A DNA stretch of 64,000 nt, taken from NCBI GenBank assembly GCA_963815045.1, contig CAWFET010000003.1, forward strand, positions 434,001-498,000, given 5' to 3'. The DNA comes from DASUPK01 sp963815045. GTDB lineage: Bacteria; Actinomycetota; Thermoleophilia; Solirubrobacterales; 70-9. The notes beneath the pieces were generated by a model. That model did not search any database. It was not told the origin of the DNA and saw only the letters and a program-made list of their open reading frames with translations. The translations under genes were made by a program, and so were the position numbers. Shown here one piece after another: positions 17,325 through 25,352 of the stretch (the stretch's first letter is position 1; every line of letters begins with the position of its first letter).

Positions 17325-18439
17325 TGACTCGCCAGGCCATGATCACTCACCCGGAGACGGATACCGACGTCTGTCGCCCGACGCACTCCGGCCCGAGTGA
17401 GCCCCTGGAAGGGATCGAGCTTGAGCAGATGCACCTGGTTCGCGGCCAACGCAGCGGCTGGCCCGTGGCGGTGGCGATTCACTCGACCCGTCTCGGCCCC
17501 GCGCTCGGCGGTGTCCGCATGTGGTCCTACGTCAGCTCGGCGGAAGGCCTCAAGGATGCCGCACGGCTTGCACGAGGGATGACCTACAAGGCGGCCGCGG
17601 TTGGACTGAAGCTTGGCGGCGGCAAGGGCGTCATTTGTGTGCCGCCCGGGGATGACGGAACCCGTCGCGAGGCCGCGCTTCAGGATTTTGGTGACCTGGT
17701 CGATTCCCTGGGCGGCGACTACGTCACGGCCGAGGACGTCGGCGTTGGACCGCACGACATCACCTTGATCGCAGGGCGGACGGCGCACGTCAGCGGCCAG
17801 TCCGTCGCCGCTGGCGGCTCCGGCGACCCGAGCCCATACACGGCGAAGGGAGTCATCGCAGCCCTCGAGTCCTGTGCCGCCCTCCGGCTGGGCTCGCCCG
17901 CGTTAGCGGGGCTGAGCGCCACCGTTGTCGGGCTGGGGAGAGTCGGCCTCGAGGTGACCAAGATTCTGGTTTGCCGCGGCGCATCGGTGACAGTCACTGA
18001 CATAGATCCGACGCGGAGGGCGGTCGCCGATAGTTTGGGGGCGAGATGGATCGCTCCGTCCGACGCGGAACTCTCGCCTTGCGACGTCCTGATGCCTTGT
18101 GCTCTCGGAGGGGTGATCAACGAAGCGAACGTAGGCAAGATTCGCTCAGCGATCGTTTGTGGCGCGGCTAACAATCAGCTCGCCGACGATTCTCTGGCCG
18201 ATATCCTGGCCGGGGCAGGCACCCTCTACGCGCCGGATTTCGTCGCTAACGCCGGCGGCCTGATCAGCGTCGGCCGAGAAGTGATCGGGTACGACGAAGT
18301 GGAGATGGCCGAGCGCATCGATGGGATCAGGTCGACGATGTGGTCCGTCCTCGCAACCGCCGAGGCCGAGGGTGCGACCCCGCTCCTGGCGGCGAAGGAT
18401 TTGGCCGAGGGCCGCCTCCACAAGGCTGGTCCGGACTGA
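17321..18439 (+). CDS. Leucine/valine (Glu/Leu/Phe/Val family) dehydrogenase
   Basis: A 372-residue NAD-linked amino acid dehydrogenase that converts a branched-chain amino acid to its 2-oxo acid and ammonia. Two catalytic lysines are in place: Lys90 in GMTYKAA and Lys102 in LGGGKGVI, spaced 12 apart as in leucine dehydrogenase. The dinucleotide fold begins at VVGLGRVGLEVTK. The stretch CGAANNQLAD is typical of the family. It is the last gene of the E1alpha-E1beta-E2 operon, so its 2-oxo acid product would feed straight into the complex. Leu versus Val versus Phe preference cannot be read from the sequence. Confidence 0.9.
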   Translation: MMTRQAMITHPETDTDVCRPTHSGPSEPLEGIELEQMHLVRGQRSGWPVAVAIHSTRLGPALGGVRMWSYVSSAEGLKDAARLARGMTYKAAAVGLKLGGGKGVICVPPGDDGTRREAALQDFGDLVDSLGGDYVTAEDVGVGPHDITLIAGRTAHVSGQSVAAGGSGDPSPYTAKGVIAALESCAALRLGSPALAGLSATVVGLGRVGLEVTKILVCRGASVTVTDIDPTRRAVADSLGARWIAPSDAELSPCDVLMPCALGGVINEANVGKIRSAIVCGAANNQLADDSLADILAGAGTLYAPDFVANAGGLISVGREVIGYDEVEMAERIDGIRSTMWSVLATAEAEGATPLLAAKDLAEGRLHKAGPD

Positions 18440-18569
18440 TCATCCGCCGCTCCCTGGATCGACCGCTCTTACCTCTATTCAAAGGGAGCTGCGGGCTCAC
18501 CAAAGTCCAAGCACGTTGCCTGGCTGTTCGTCGGGGTCGCAAAACCAGAGGGCATGAGCGGTCCTGCCC

Positions 18570-18580
18570 TTGTGTCACAA
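18570..18580. promoter_or_regulatory. TTGTGTCACAA operator, site 2 (GntR autoregulation)
   Basis: A perfect copy of the island palindrome, 13 bp before the preferred ATG of the GntR-family gene. Position and identity suggest autorepression. Confidence 0.65.
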
Positions 18581-18592
18581 TCAAACGAGAGG

Positions 18593-19294
18593 ATGATGCC
18601 TGCCTTTGAATCAGAGACTGAGACAACGCCACTCCACCGAATTTCAACGGTGGACGCCTTGGTCGCACAGTTGAGGGAGCGAATCCTGGATGGCGACATT
18701 CCTGCTGGAAGCGCTTTACGCGAGGCGGACCTCGCCGACCAATACGGGGTTGGTCGTTGGTCGGTTCGAGCTGCCCTGCAGGCCCTCGTGCATGAAGGTT
18801 TGGTGCGGCACGCTCCTCACCGCGGCGCGTACGTCCCCACATTTACCGGGGATGACATTGCCGATCTCTTTTTCCTGCGAATAGCCCTCGAGAGCGAGGT
18901 CGTCAGGCGCATCGTTGATCAAGAGCTTGACATCTCCTCAGCGGAAGCCGCGGTTAAGGCTCTTGCAGCGACAGATAGCTCGACGCGCTGGGGTGATGTC
19001 GCCGACGCTGATCTTGCATTTCATCGCTCACTCGTACAGGCGGTGGACAACCCCCGTTTGAGCCGCGTCTTCGCGTCACTCCAAGCAGAATTGCGGCTTT
19101 GCCTCGCCCAACTCAGTCACCGCTACGACGACCCTAGTCAAGTCGCAGAGGAACATCGAAGAATCGTTTCGTCGATCTCCAAGGGCAATGCGGACAAAGC
19201 TGTCAAACAGATTCGAGCACACCTCGAGCAGGGCATCGTTGACATCGTCGAGTCCCTTCCGAGTCAGCAAGAGCTGGATGGCGGAGCTAACTGA
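18593..19294 (+). CDS. GntR-family transcriptional regulator (FCD ligand domain)
   Basis: About 233 residues. The N-terminal winged helix-turn-helix includes RERILDGDIPAGSALREADL and then QYGVGRWSVRAALQAL. The C-terminal all-helical FCD domain (from about residue 90) has the metal/ligand-type residues seen in FadR-like regulators, e.g. DLAFHRSLVQAVDNPRL and EEHRRIV. Start choice: ATG 18593/18596 places the TTGTGTCACAA operator just upstream; an ATG at 18554 would put it inside the gene. The three palindromes at 12075, 18570 and 19438 are the likely binding sites. The ligand is probably a small organic acid or acyl-CoA from the pathway. Confidence 0.88.
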   Translation: MMPAFESETETTPLHRISTVDALVAQLRERILDGDIPAGSALREADLADQYGVGRWSVRAALQALVHEGLVRHAPHRGAYVPTFTGDDIADLFFLRIALESEVVRRIVDQELDISSAEAAVKALAATDSSTRWGDVADADLAFHRSLVQAVDNPRLSRVFASLQAELRLCLAQLSHRYDDPSQVAEEHRRIVSSISKGNADKAVKQIRAHLEQGIVDIVESLPSQQELDGGAN

Positions 19295-19437
19295 ACTAGC
19301 ATCCGAGAGCGTTTCGTGTTCGCCATCTCGTCACTTTAGGTCAGCTCCTTAAGACCGGGGCAACTCTCAGGGCGTCGCCACCACCTGGCGCGCAGTGGTC
19401 AGCCCACAGGGCACGCCGGGGTGCGGCAATTGCGTGC

Positions 19438-19448
19438 TTGTGTCACAA
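19438..19448. promoter_or_regulatory. TTGTGTCACAA operator, site 3
   Basis: A third perfect copy, only 7 bp before the first ATG of the thioesterase-crotonase-ligase operon. A repressor bound here would cover the transcription or translation start. Confidence 0.65.
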
Positions 19449-19455
19449 TAGGGCA

Positions 19456-19842
19456 ATGATGGGCGAGGGTCAACCGAAAGGTGCTGACGTGTTGCGGCGG
19501 GTTGCATTGGACGACACCGCCGCAGCATTCGGAACGATGTTCCCACCCGCCGCATCAACGCCGTTTGTGCTCGGCCTTGCGGAGGTCACGTGCCACAAAG
19601 CCGTGGCGAACCAATTGCGCGAAGGCGAGACCACCGTCGGGGTGCGAGCCGAAATTGAGCACATGGCGCCGTCGCCGGTGGGCGCTGAGCTCGCCGTGCA
19701 CGCAGAGCTCGTCCAATCGGAGGGAGGGCGACTCACGTTCGCGGTAGTTGTCAAAGAGGACAACCGCATTGTCGCAAGGGTTTCCCATCAACGCGCGATC
19801 GTCGACACGGCGCGGATACTCCGGCGCCTGGAGCGCAATTGA
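19456..19842 (+). CDS. Hotdog-fold thioesterase (fluoroacetyl-CoA thioesterase-like)
   Basis: A 128-residue single hotdog domain. The pattern STPFVLGLAEVTCH...GETTVGVRAEIEHMAPSPVG resembles FlK-type thioesterases: Thr and Glu in the first part and His in EHMAP match the Thr-Glu-His set known there. It would release CoA from a short acyl-CoA. The start at ATG 19456 or 19459 lies within 12 nt of the operator, so the mRNA leader must be very short. It overlaps the next gene by TTGA, which makes it the first gene of a three-gene operon. Confidence 0.72.
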   Translation: MMGEGQPKGADVLRRVALDDTAAAFGTMFPPAASTPFVLGLAEVTCHKAVANQLREGETTVGVRAEIEHMAPSPVGAELAVHAELVQSEGGRLTFAVVVKEDNRIVARVSHQRAIVDTARILRRLERN

Positions 19843-20588
19843 CAAGCGTGATCGTTGAGCGCGACGGGGCGGTTTCAGTCATTCGACTGAACCGCCCGGC
19901 CGCAATGAACGCCCTCAATCGAGATCTTCTCGAGAAACTCGTTGATGCGCTCAGGGATACGCGTTCCACCCCGGTGCGAGTACTCGAGGCCGAGGGGCGA
20001 GCTTTTTGCGCTGGCGAAGACCTGAAAGAAACTCTCGCCCCCGAAACTGGCAAGCCGGAGGAGTTGCACGCCGCATTTGAGCAGCTTCAAGAGGTCACGC
20101 GGCTCCTCACGATGAACGGCGTCGTGATCGCTGCGGTTGACGGGCCGGCAGTCGGAGGGGGAGCAGAGCTCGCACTTGCAACCGACCTCATAGTGCTTGG
20201 TCCCCAAGCGCGTTTTCGCTTTCCCGAGGTTGTTCTCGGCCATGCCCCGACCGGCGGAATCACGGGTCGTCTGGCTGCATACGTAGGCCTAGCCCGCGCG
20301 AAGTTGCTCCTCCTAACAGGCAACTGGCTCGACGCTCATGAAGCGCTCGAACTGGGAATCGGTGCTGAGCTGGTACCGCAGCCGGCCGAGCGTGCCCGTC
20401 AGCTGGCTCATACCCTTGCCGACCTCCCGCAACGGTCGCTCTTGTCAACGAAGCGGGGTATCGAGCTCGCCGTCCAGCCGAACCAAGAAGCCACCTTGCA
20501 GGCCGAAGTGGGCGCCGCGAGCTACTGCTTCGACGCGGATGAGGCAACAGTCAGCGTCGACGAGTTCCGCAAGGGACTCCGGAGATGA
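19839..20588 (+). CDS. Enoyl-CoA hydratase/isomerase (crotonase family)
   Basis: A 249-residue crotonase-fold protein starting with TTG (TTGA overlap). The oxyanion-hole segments are AFCAGEDLKE and DGPAVGGGAELALATDL. The first catalytic glutamate is present in FPEVVLGHAP. At the position where hydratases have the second glutamate (A-M-E-M-V-L-T-G in rat crotonase) this protein reads AKLLLLTG, so a Leu replaces it. That favours an isomerase or another crotonase reaction, although hydration of crotonyl-CoA in this pathway remains possible. It is coupled to the ligase gene by ATGA. Confidence 0.82.
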   Translation: MTSVIVERDGAVSVIRLNRPAAMNALNRDLLEKLVDALRDTRSTPVRVLEAEGRAFCAGEDLKETLAPETGKPEELHAAFEQLQEVTRLLTMNGVVIAAVDGPAVGGGAELALATDLIVLGPQARFRFPEVVLGHAPTGGITGRLAAYVGLARAKLLLLTGNWLDAHEALELGIGAELVPQPAERARQLAHTLADLPQRSLLSTKRGIELAVQPNQEATLQAEVGAASYCFDADEATVSVDEFRKGLRR

Positions 20589-22219
20589 CGCGCCCCCGCC
20601 CGAGCGAAGATGGTGACCCCAGCGGCAACCGCGCTCCTGTTGTCGATGATCGCACGGCAAGCTCAGGTGACTTCCCCGGCACCCTGACCGAAGCCTTGGC
20701 GAGAGCAGCGGAGCGATGGCCGAATAGCACGTTTATCAAGATCGATGGCGAAGCTGTTTCCTTCCAAGCGTTTTCTGCCGAGGTGCAGCGCTTGGCGGCA
20801 GGTCTCGCAGCCGCGGGCCTACGGAAAGGGGACCGCCTAGGCGTGTTCATGGCGAACTCCCTCGCGTGCCTGCACACCTGGTTTGCCGCAAACCAACTCG
20901 GTGCTGTCTGGGCTCCAATCAACATCCATTTCAGGGGACTGCCGTTGCGGCATGTGTTCGAGCTGGCAAGCGCCGACTTGTTTATCTGCGATGAAGACTT
21001 GATGGACGTCCTACACGACGTGATTAGTGAAGACACTGATACACGATTCATTCTCAATGGTGATCCCAGCCGCGTCGAGGCACCGTGCGATGCCTTGGAA
21101 GACTTTTACAGTGGAGTCGCTGCAGATACGGAAGTCATTCACTTCTCGGATCCCGCGGCACTCCTCTTCACATCTGGTACAACGGGCCGTTCAAAGGCGT
21201 GCGTCCTGTCCCATAGCTACTTTCTGCATCAAGCGAATATTCTCATTCGAGAGTTTGGCTTGCGAGCAGATGATGTTCTTTACTGCCCTTTTCCACTGTT
21301 TCACGCTGACGCGACGGCGCTGACCATCGTTCCTGCCCTGTTGCTCGGTTGTCCCGCCGCGATAGGTCGACGGTTTAGCGCGTCTCGGTTCTGGGACGAA
21401 GTGCGCGACACAGGGGCGACTGTTTTTGACTTCATGGGTGCGACTCTCTCGATCCTATGGAAGGCCGAACCTCTCCCCTCCGACTCCGACAATCCGGTGC
21501 GCCTGGCGTGGGGAGTACCGGTGCCGGAATGGGCACCCCAGTTCGAGCACAGGTTTGATCTTGAGATCGTCGAACTCTACGGTTCAGTCGAGGCGAGCAT
21601 TCCCGTTACCCAACGACGGGACCAGCCGCGAGTAGCCGGTTCGTGTGGACAGTGCGTTCCTGAGTTCGAGATCACGATCGCGGATGACCAAGACATTCCG
21701 GTTGGGGCGGGTGTCACCGGTGAAATTCTGGTGCGACCCCGCGCCCCGTCAATCATTTTTGATGAGTACTTCGCAATGCCGGAGGCAACGATGTCGGCTT
21801 TTCGGAATCTCTGGTTTCACACCGGAGACCTCGGCAAGCTTGACAATACCGGCAACCTTTACTTCGTCGGGCGCAAGAAGGATGTTATCCGCAGACGAGG
21901 GGAGAACATCTCGGCCTTCGAAGTCGAAGAGAGCGTGTTGCTTCATCCCGATGTGATGGAAGCGGCAGCCGTTGGCGTTCCGTCGGAACTTGGTGAAGAA
22001 GACGTAATGCTCTACGTCGTCGCCCGGCCGGGTGCGGACCTGAAGCCGAGAGAAATCATCGATCACTGTGAGTTGAATCTCGCCAGATTTCAAATTCCGA
22101 AGTACATCGACTTTATCGACGAACTCCCAAAGACGCCTACCGGAAAGGTCGAGAAGCATCGACTAACCGACCTCGGCCTTCGGAAATCGACCTGGGACTC
22201 GGAGAAGGTAGAAGGGTGA
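20585..22219 (+). CDS. AMP-forming acyl-CoA synthetase
   Basis: A 544-residue ANL-superfamily ligase that activates a carboxylic acid to its CoA thioester through an acyl-adenylate. The P-loop is LLFTSGTTGRSKACVLSH, the adenine motif VELYGSVEAS, the hinge region FHTGDLGKL...GRKKDVIRRRGENIS, and the catalytic lysine lies in PKTPTGKVEKHRL. The sequence resembles crotonobetaine/carnitine-type and short-chain ligases more than acetate ligases. Its GC content is clearly lower than that of the flanking backbone genes, in line with recent transfer. It is the last gene of the operon behind operator site 3. Confidence 0.88.
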   Translation: MTRPRPSEDGDPSGNRAPVVDDRTASSGDFPGTLTEALARAAERWPNSTFIKIDGEAVSFQAFSAEVQRLAAGLAAAGLRKGDRLGVFMANSLACLHTWFAANQLGAVWAPINIHFRGLPLRHVFELASADLFICDEDLMDVLHDVISEDTDTRFILNGDPSRVEAPCDALEDFYSGVAADTEVIHFSDPAALLFTSGTTGRSKACVLSHSYFLHQANILIREFGLRADDVLYCPFPLFHADATALTIVPALLLGCPAAIGRRFSASRFWDEVRDTGATVFDFMGATLSILWKAEPLPSDSDNPVRLAWGVPVPEWAPQFEHRFDLEIVELYGSVEASIPVTQRRDQPRVAGSCGQCVPEFEITIADDQDIPVGAGVTGEILVRPRAPSIIFDEYFAMPEATMSAFRNLWFHTGDLGKLDNTGNLYFVGRKKDVIRRRGENISAFEVEESVLLHPDVMEAAAVGVPSELGEEDVMLYVVARPGADLKPREIIDHCELNLARFQIPKYIDFIDELPKTPTGKVEKHRLTDLGLRKSTWDSEKVEG

Positions 22220-22565
22220 CTGGAACGGACGCCAGTCGCGTGAACGGTAAGGCTCGATCCGACAACCGCACAGGCACTTGCACCAGGTGCCTGTAGCCGT
22301 GCCAACCCCACCAACCGAAACACCTTCGTATCACGCAGGACGACGCCAAGGAGCTCGCTGAACTATGGGCAATTTCTTCGATTTCGACTATGACCAGGAC
22401 GCTCATGACGCAGCCCTGAAGGCATTTCACTTCAACTTTGGGCGGGTCGTCGGTACGGTTCGTGAGGTTGTCGACGCGATGAGCCGGTCGGGTTCGGTCT
22501 GACTTCCCGCCAAATTGACGACTGGTGGTTCAGCCAACCCTGGCGGCTCGGCGAGTTGAACCGTT
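22220..22565. other. Intergenic region with weak terminator and degraded coding traces
   Basis: 346 bp. ACAGGCAC...GTGCCTGT (22270-22294) is an 8-bp stem that may terminate the ligase operon. The remainder holds a short frame (22365-22502), and in another frame the words ITQDDAKELAEL, which could be parts of one broken gene. Confidence 0.45.
22365..22502 (+). CDS. Possible 45-residue protein or gene fragment
   Basis: ATG 22365 with AAGGAG 11 nt upstream opens a frame that begins MGNFFDFDYDQDAHDAALK and ends in EVVDAMSRSGSV. The composition is protein-like, but the upstream segment in a different frame also looks coding, so this may be the 3' part of a frameshifted gene. No family is recognised. 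Confidence 0.3.
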   Translation: MGNFFDFDYDQDAHDAALKAFHFNFGRVVGTVREVVDAMSRSGSV

Positions 22566-23795
22566 GTGAATGAACTGCAAGAACTGATCGATTCTCTTGC
22601 CGCGGAGACCGGTCGCCTGGTAGGGCTGGACGACACCCGCTTCGGCGCTTTGGTCTACAGCGCTCACCCGGACGATGTCGACAAGGTTCGCCGCGATTCG
22701 ATCTTGCATCGCGAAGCTCCCTCCGAGGTCACGTTCTGGCTCGAGGCGCTCGGCATCCGCACCGCTGAACAGGCCGTCCGAATACCCGCCAACGACCGTT
22801 ACGGGATGGCGGCGCGCATCTGCGCACCCGTGCGCTGGCGTGAGCTCCTTCTGGGCTTTGTGTGGGTGATCGACGAGCCTGACCCGATGACTTCTGCCGA
22901 GATCGACGCGATCGAACGGTGTGCCGCCAGTCTCGGAGAGGCCTTGTACAGGTCGCGCACAGAGGACACCGAACAACGCAAGGAAGAGCGGCGGCTGCTG
23001 AGATGGCTGGTCGGCCTGGCAGTCGAGGCCGGCACCAATGACGAGATTCGCCCGGAGTTGCTGGCGCGAGCCGAGGAGTACACCGTGGTGGTCGGGGAGA
23101 TCGCGACACCGGACAAGGACGGCTCTCAATCCGACCGCGATATGCCGTTGATGGGTGCCTTCGAACAGGTGCGCAGGAAATCGTCACCTCACCGCATGCT
23201 CATCGCACCGAACGGAGATCAGCTGGTTGCGGTGATCGCGATTGACCCCCCACACGAGCTGGGGCGGTGGACCGGGGTGCTTAACGAAGCTGCTGAGGCG
23301 GCTCTGCGCGGAAAGGAAGGCCGGATCGCCATCGGCATCGGCTCACCCCGCGGCAGTCCAGACCAGCTCTCCGGTAGCTTCAGAGAGGCAATCCAAGCGG
23401 CGCGGGCGGCAATCGCTGTTCCAAGTCTCGGCCCCGTCGCTGAGTGGTGGCGACTCGGCGGCTATCAGCCGATTTCGAGTCTGCTTGACGGCGCGGATCT
23501 AATGCACGCGATACCCGATCCGGTCTGGCGCCTGCTCAAGGCCGATGAATCGGGGGTCCTCATCGACACGTTGGAGACTTACCTGGATCAAGCCTGCGAT
23601 GCGGCCGCTGTCGCCGCCTCCCTTCCGCTGCATCGCAGCAGCCTCTACAACCGCCTCCACCGAATCGAGGAGCTGGCGCAGGTGGACCTGCGATCGGGAG
23701 AGGATCGGCTCACCCTTCACGTCGGCCTGCGCCTGTGGCGCCTCGCCGGGAGCCCGCGGGAAATCAAGGAGGGAACGCAAGAGGTCAAGGTCTGA
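22566..23795 (+). CDS. PucR/CdaR-family transcriptional regulator
   Basis: A 409-residue protein. The N-terminal ~130 residues resemble a GAF-type sensor region, followed by a central GGDEF-like CdaR domain and the PucR C-terminal helix-turn-helix: LDQACDAAAVAASLPLHRSS and LYNRLHRIEELAQVDL. PucR proteins usually activate catabolic genes in response to the pathway substrate. It starts with GTG. It stands alone between the ligase operon and the minus-strand ACT gene; its target is unknown but is likely to be local. Confidence 0.85.
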   Translation: MNELQELIDSLAAETGRLVGLDDTRFGALVYSAHPDDVDKVRRDSILHREAPSEVTFWLEALGIRTAEQAVRIPANDRYGMAARICAPVRWRELLLGFVWVIDEPDPMTSAEIDAIERCAASLGEALYRSRTEDTEQRKEERRLLRWLVGLAVEAGTNDEIRPELLARAEEYTVVVGEIATPDKDGSQSDRDMPLMGAFEQVRRKSSPHRMLIAPNGDQLVAVIAIDPPHELGRWTGVLNEAAEAALRGKEGRIAIGIGSPRGSPDQLSGSFREAIQAARAAIAVPSLGPVAEWWRLGGYQPISSLLDGADLMHAIPDPVWRLLKADESGVLIDTLETYLDQACDAAAVAASLPLHRSSLYNRLHRIEELAQVDLRSGEDRLTLHVGLRLWRLAGSPREIKEGTQEVKV

Positions 23796-23834
23796 CCTCG
23801 TTTCGAGTCGACGGCTTTCAGGCAGGTGCACTTG

Positions 23835-24098
23835 TCAGCGATCCTCGACCCCCAGGCTTCCGGGCCCCGGGGTGACCGCAAGCACACCGACCAGGTTTGA
23901 CAGCCAGGCGCCGAGCCGGTCAACGCTTCGGCCCCCTCCGTCGACCACCAGCTCGACGCGACTCCGACCTGGGCTGTGGAAGCGGTCGTACGCAACCCTC
24001 ACGACCTGGTATCGCCGCCTCTCGCAGACAACGATGATCCGGGTCAACGGGTCCGGATGACCGCCCGTCGCGAGTTCGATGTTCAGTTGTTCGCACAC
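23835..24098 (-). CDS. ACT-domain-only protein (acetolactate synthase small subunit-like)
   Basis: An 87-residue protein from GTG 24098, chosen because AAGGGAG lies 5 nt upstream. The segments DPLTRIIVVCERRRYQVVRV and VDRLGAWLSNLVGVLAV fit the beta-alpha-beta ACT fold of IlvN/IlvM regulatory subunits, which bind valine or other branched-chain amino acids. No acetolactate synthase large subunit is nearby. In this context it could sense branched-chain amino acids for the catabolic island, or it could be a stray IlvM-like gene. Confidence 0.6.
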   Translation of the reverse strand: MCEQLNIELATGGHPDPLTRIIVVCERRRYQVVRVAYDRFHSPGRSRVELVVDGGGRSVDRLGAWLSNLVGVLAVTPGPGSLGVEDR

Positions 24099-24706
24099 GC
24101 TTGCTCCCTTCTCCCTGGGAGGACGAGCGAAAGCCACCGCCGACCCCGTCGGGATCAGTATCGGCCCACCGCGAGAGTTGTCGCGCTGGACCTAGGTGGT
24201 AATGGCGATGCTAGAAAGCATCGAGGTGATGCGACCTGCGGAAAGGTGTCCGGGCATTGAGGTCGACATCGCAGCGGAGCTTACTGGTTGGGCCGTGCGG
24301 CCGCAAATCGGGTTAGTCTGATCCTCTGGCACGGGCAGTGGAGAAGCTGATCATCCACGGCTCCATTAAGACTGAGACGACCTCAGACGACGTCGAATTC
24401 GTCGACGATTCGGCTTGAGGTTTCCACCCGAACGAGAATTTGGGTCCTCGCGAAAGCGAATCCTGAAGGTAACGCCGCGGGATCAGGTGGCCGCGAACGA
24501 CTCGCTATGAACCCCTTCGGCGCTCACCTACTTCGCAGAATTGTCTTTCTCGTGTAACAGGCTCTCCTCGCTCCGGGGCAGCAAGTTCGTGCGTTTCGGG
24601 AGAAGTCGATACTGGTCCTCGAAGCAGCAGAGCAGCAGAGCAGCAGAGCAGCAGATCGACTAAGGCCCACTGTCTCGCGGGCGTGTTGTGTGGCACGCTA
24701 TGCGCC
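24099..24706. other. 608-bp non-coding or degenerate stretch
   Basis: No gene can be supported. It contains a small hairpin GATGCT-AGAA-AGCATC near 24208, short fragments with protein-like composition (for instance VEKLIIHGSIKTETTSD near 24340), and the 8-bp tandem repeat at 24623. It probably contains the promoter of the MarR gene. Confidence 0.45.
24623..24654 (+). repeat. 8-bp tandem repeat, four copies
   Basis: Four perfect copies of AGCAGCAG lie 52 bp upstream of the MarR gene start. Slipped-strand copy changes here could alter promoter spacing; that is speculation. Confidence 0.7.
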
Positions 24707-25237
24707 GTGGCCGAGCCTCTTCCCTTCGATCCGATCGAGGAAGCCGGCCGGCAATGGAAGAAGCACTGGGGCATGGAGGCCGTCCCGGCGATGATCGGGG
24801 TCACCTCGCTGATGAGGGTGCACCAAATCCTGATGGCTCGGCTCAACCGTGAGCTCAAGGAGTTCGGACTCACCTTTCCCCGCTACGAGGCGCTGATGCT
24901 TCTCTTCTTCAGCCGCCGCGGCTCCTTGCCGCTCGGCAAGATGGGTGATCGCCTTCAGCTGCATAGAACGAGCATCACAAACACCGTTGACGGACTTGAG
25001 AGGCTGGGCTACGTGTCGCGTAGCCCACACGAGACCGATCGCAGAGCGGTTCTCGCATCGATCACGCCCAGCGGTCGCGACGTCGCCCAGTCGGCCACCC
25101 TGAAGCTGAATCGGTTTGGCTTCGGGACGCACCCGCTCGGCGACGACGAGCTCGAGGCGCTCGCAGCGACCTTGGAGCGGATTCGCGTTGATGCGGGCGA
25201 CTTTGCCGACACGCCCGAGACTCGCGCCTCCAGCTGA
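24707..25237 (+). CDS. MarR-family transcriptional regulator
   Basis: About 176 residues from GTG 24707 (an upstream start at 24683 is possible). The winged-helix core is clear: ELKEFGLTFPRYEALMLLFF, then GDRLQLHRTSITNTVDGLER and LGYVSR with the wing ETDRRAVLASITPSGRD. MarR proteins are usually repressors released by small phenolic or acyl ligands. It lies immediately upstream of the acyl-CoA mutase operon on the same strand, with dyad sequences in the 115-bp gap, so it probably controls that operon. Confidence 0.85.
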   Translation: MAEPLPFDPIEEAGRQWKKHWGMEAVPAMIGVTSLMRVHQILMARLNRELKEFGLTFPRYEALMLLFFSRRGSLPLGKMGDRLQLHRTSITNTVDGLERLGYVSRSPHETDRRAVLASITPSGRDVAQSATLKLNRFGFGTHPLGDDELEALAATLERIRVDAGDFADTPETRASS

Positions 25238-25352
25238 CTGCGGACGGCTGGGGTGGACGACACCCGGCTTGTCCCGAGTGACGGATTGCGCCGCAAAAAG
25301 CGGGCGTCCGTGCACATTCCGAGAGCAAATATGAGATATTCCAACTATCGGA

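Noticed and set aside
24215..24330. 37-residue frame after the hairpin near 24208 (MLESIEVMRP...)
   Set aside because: No ribosome-binding site, no family and poor coding character.
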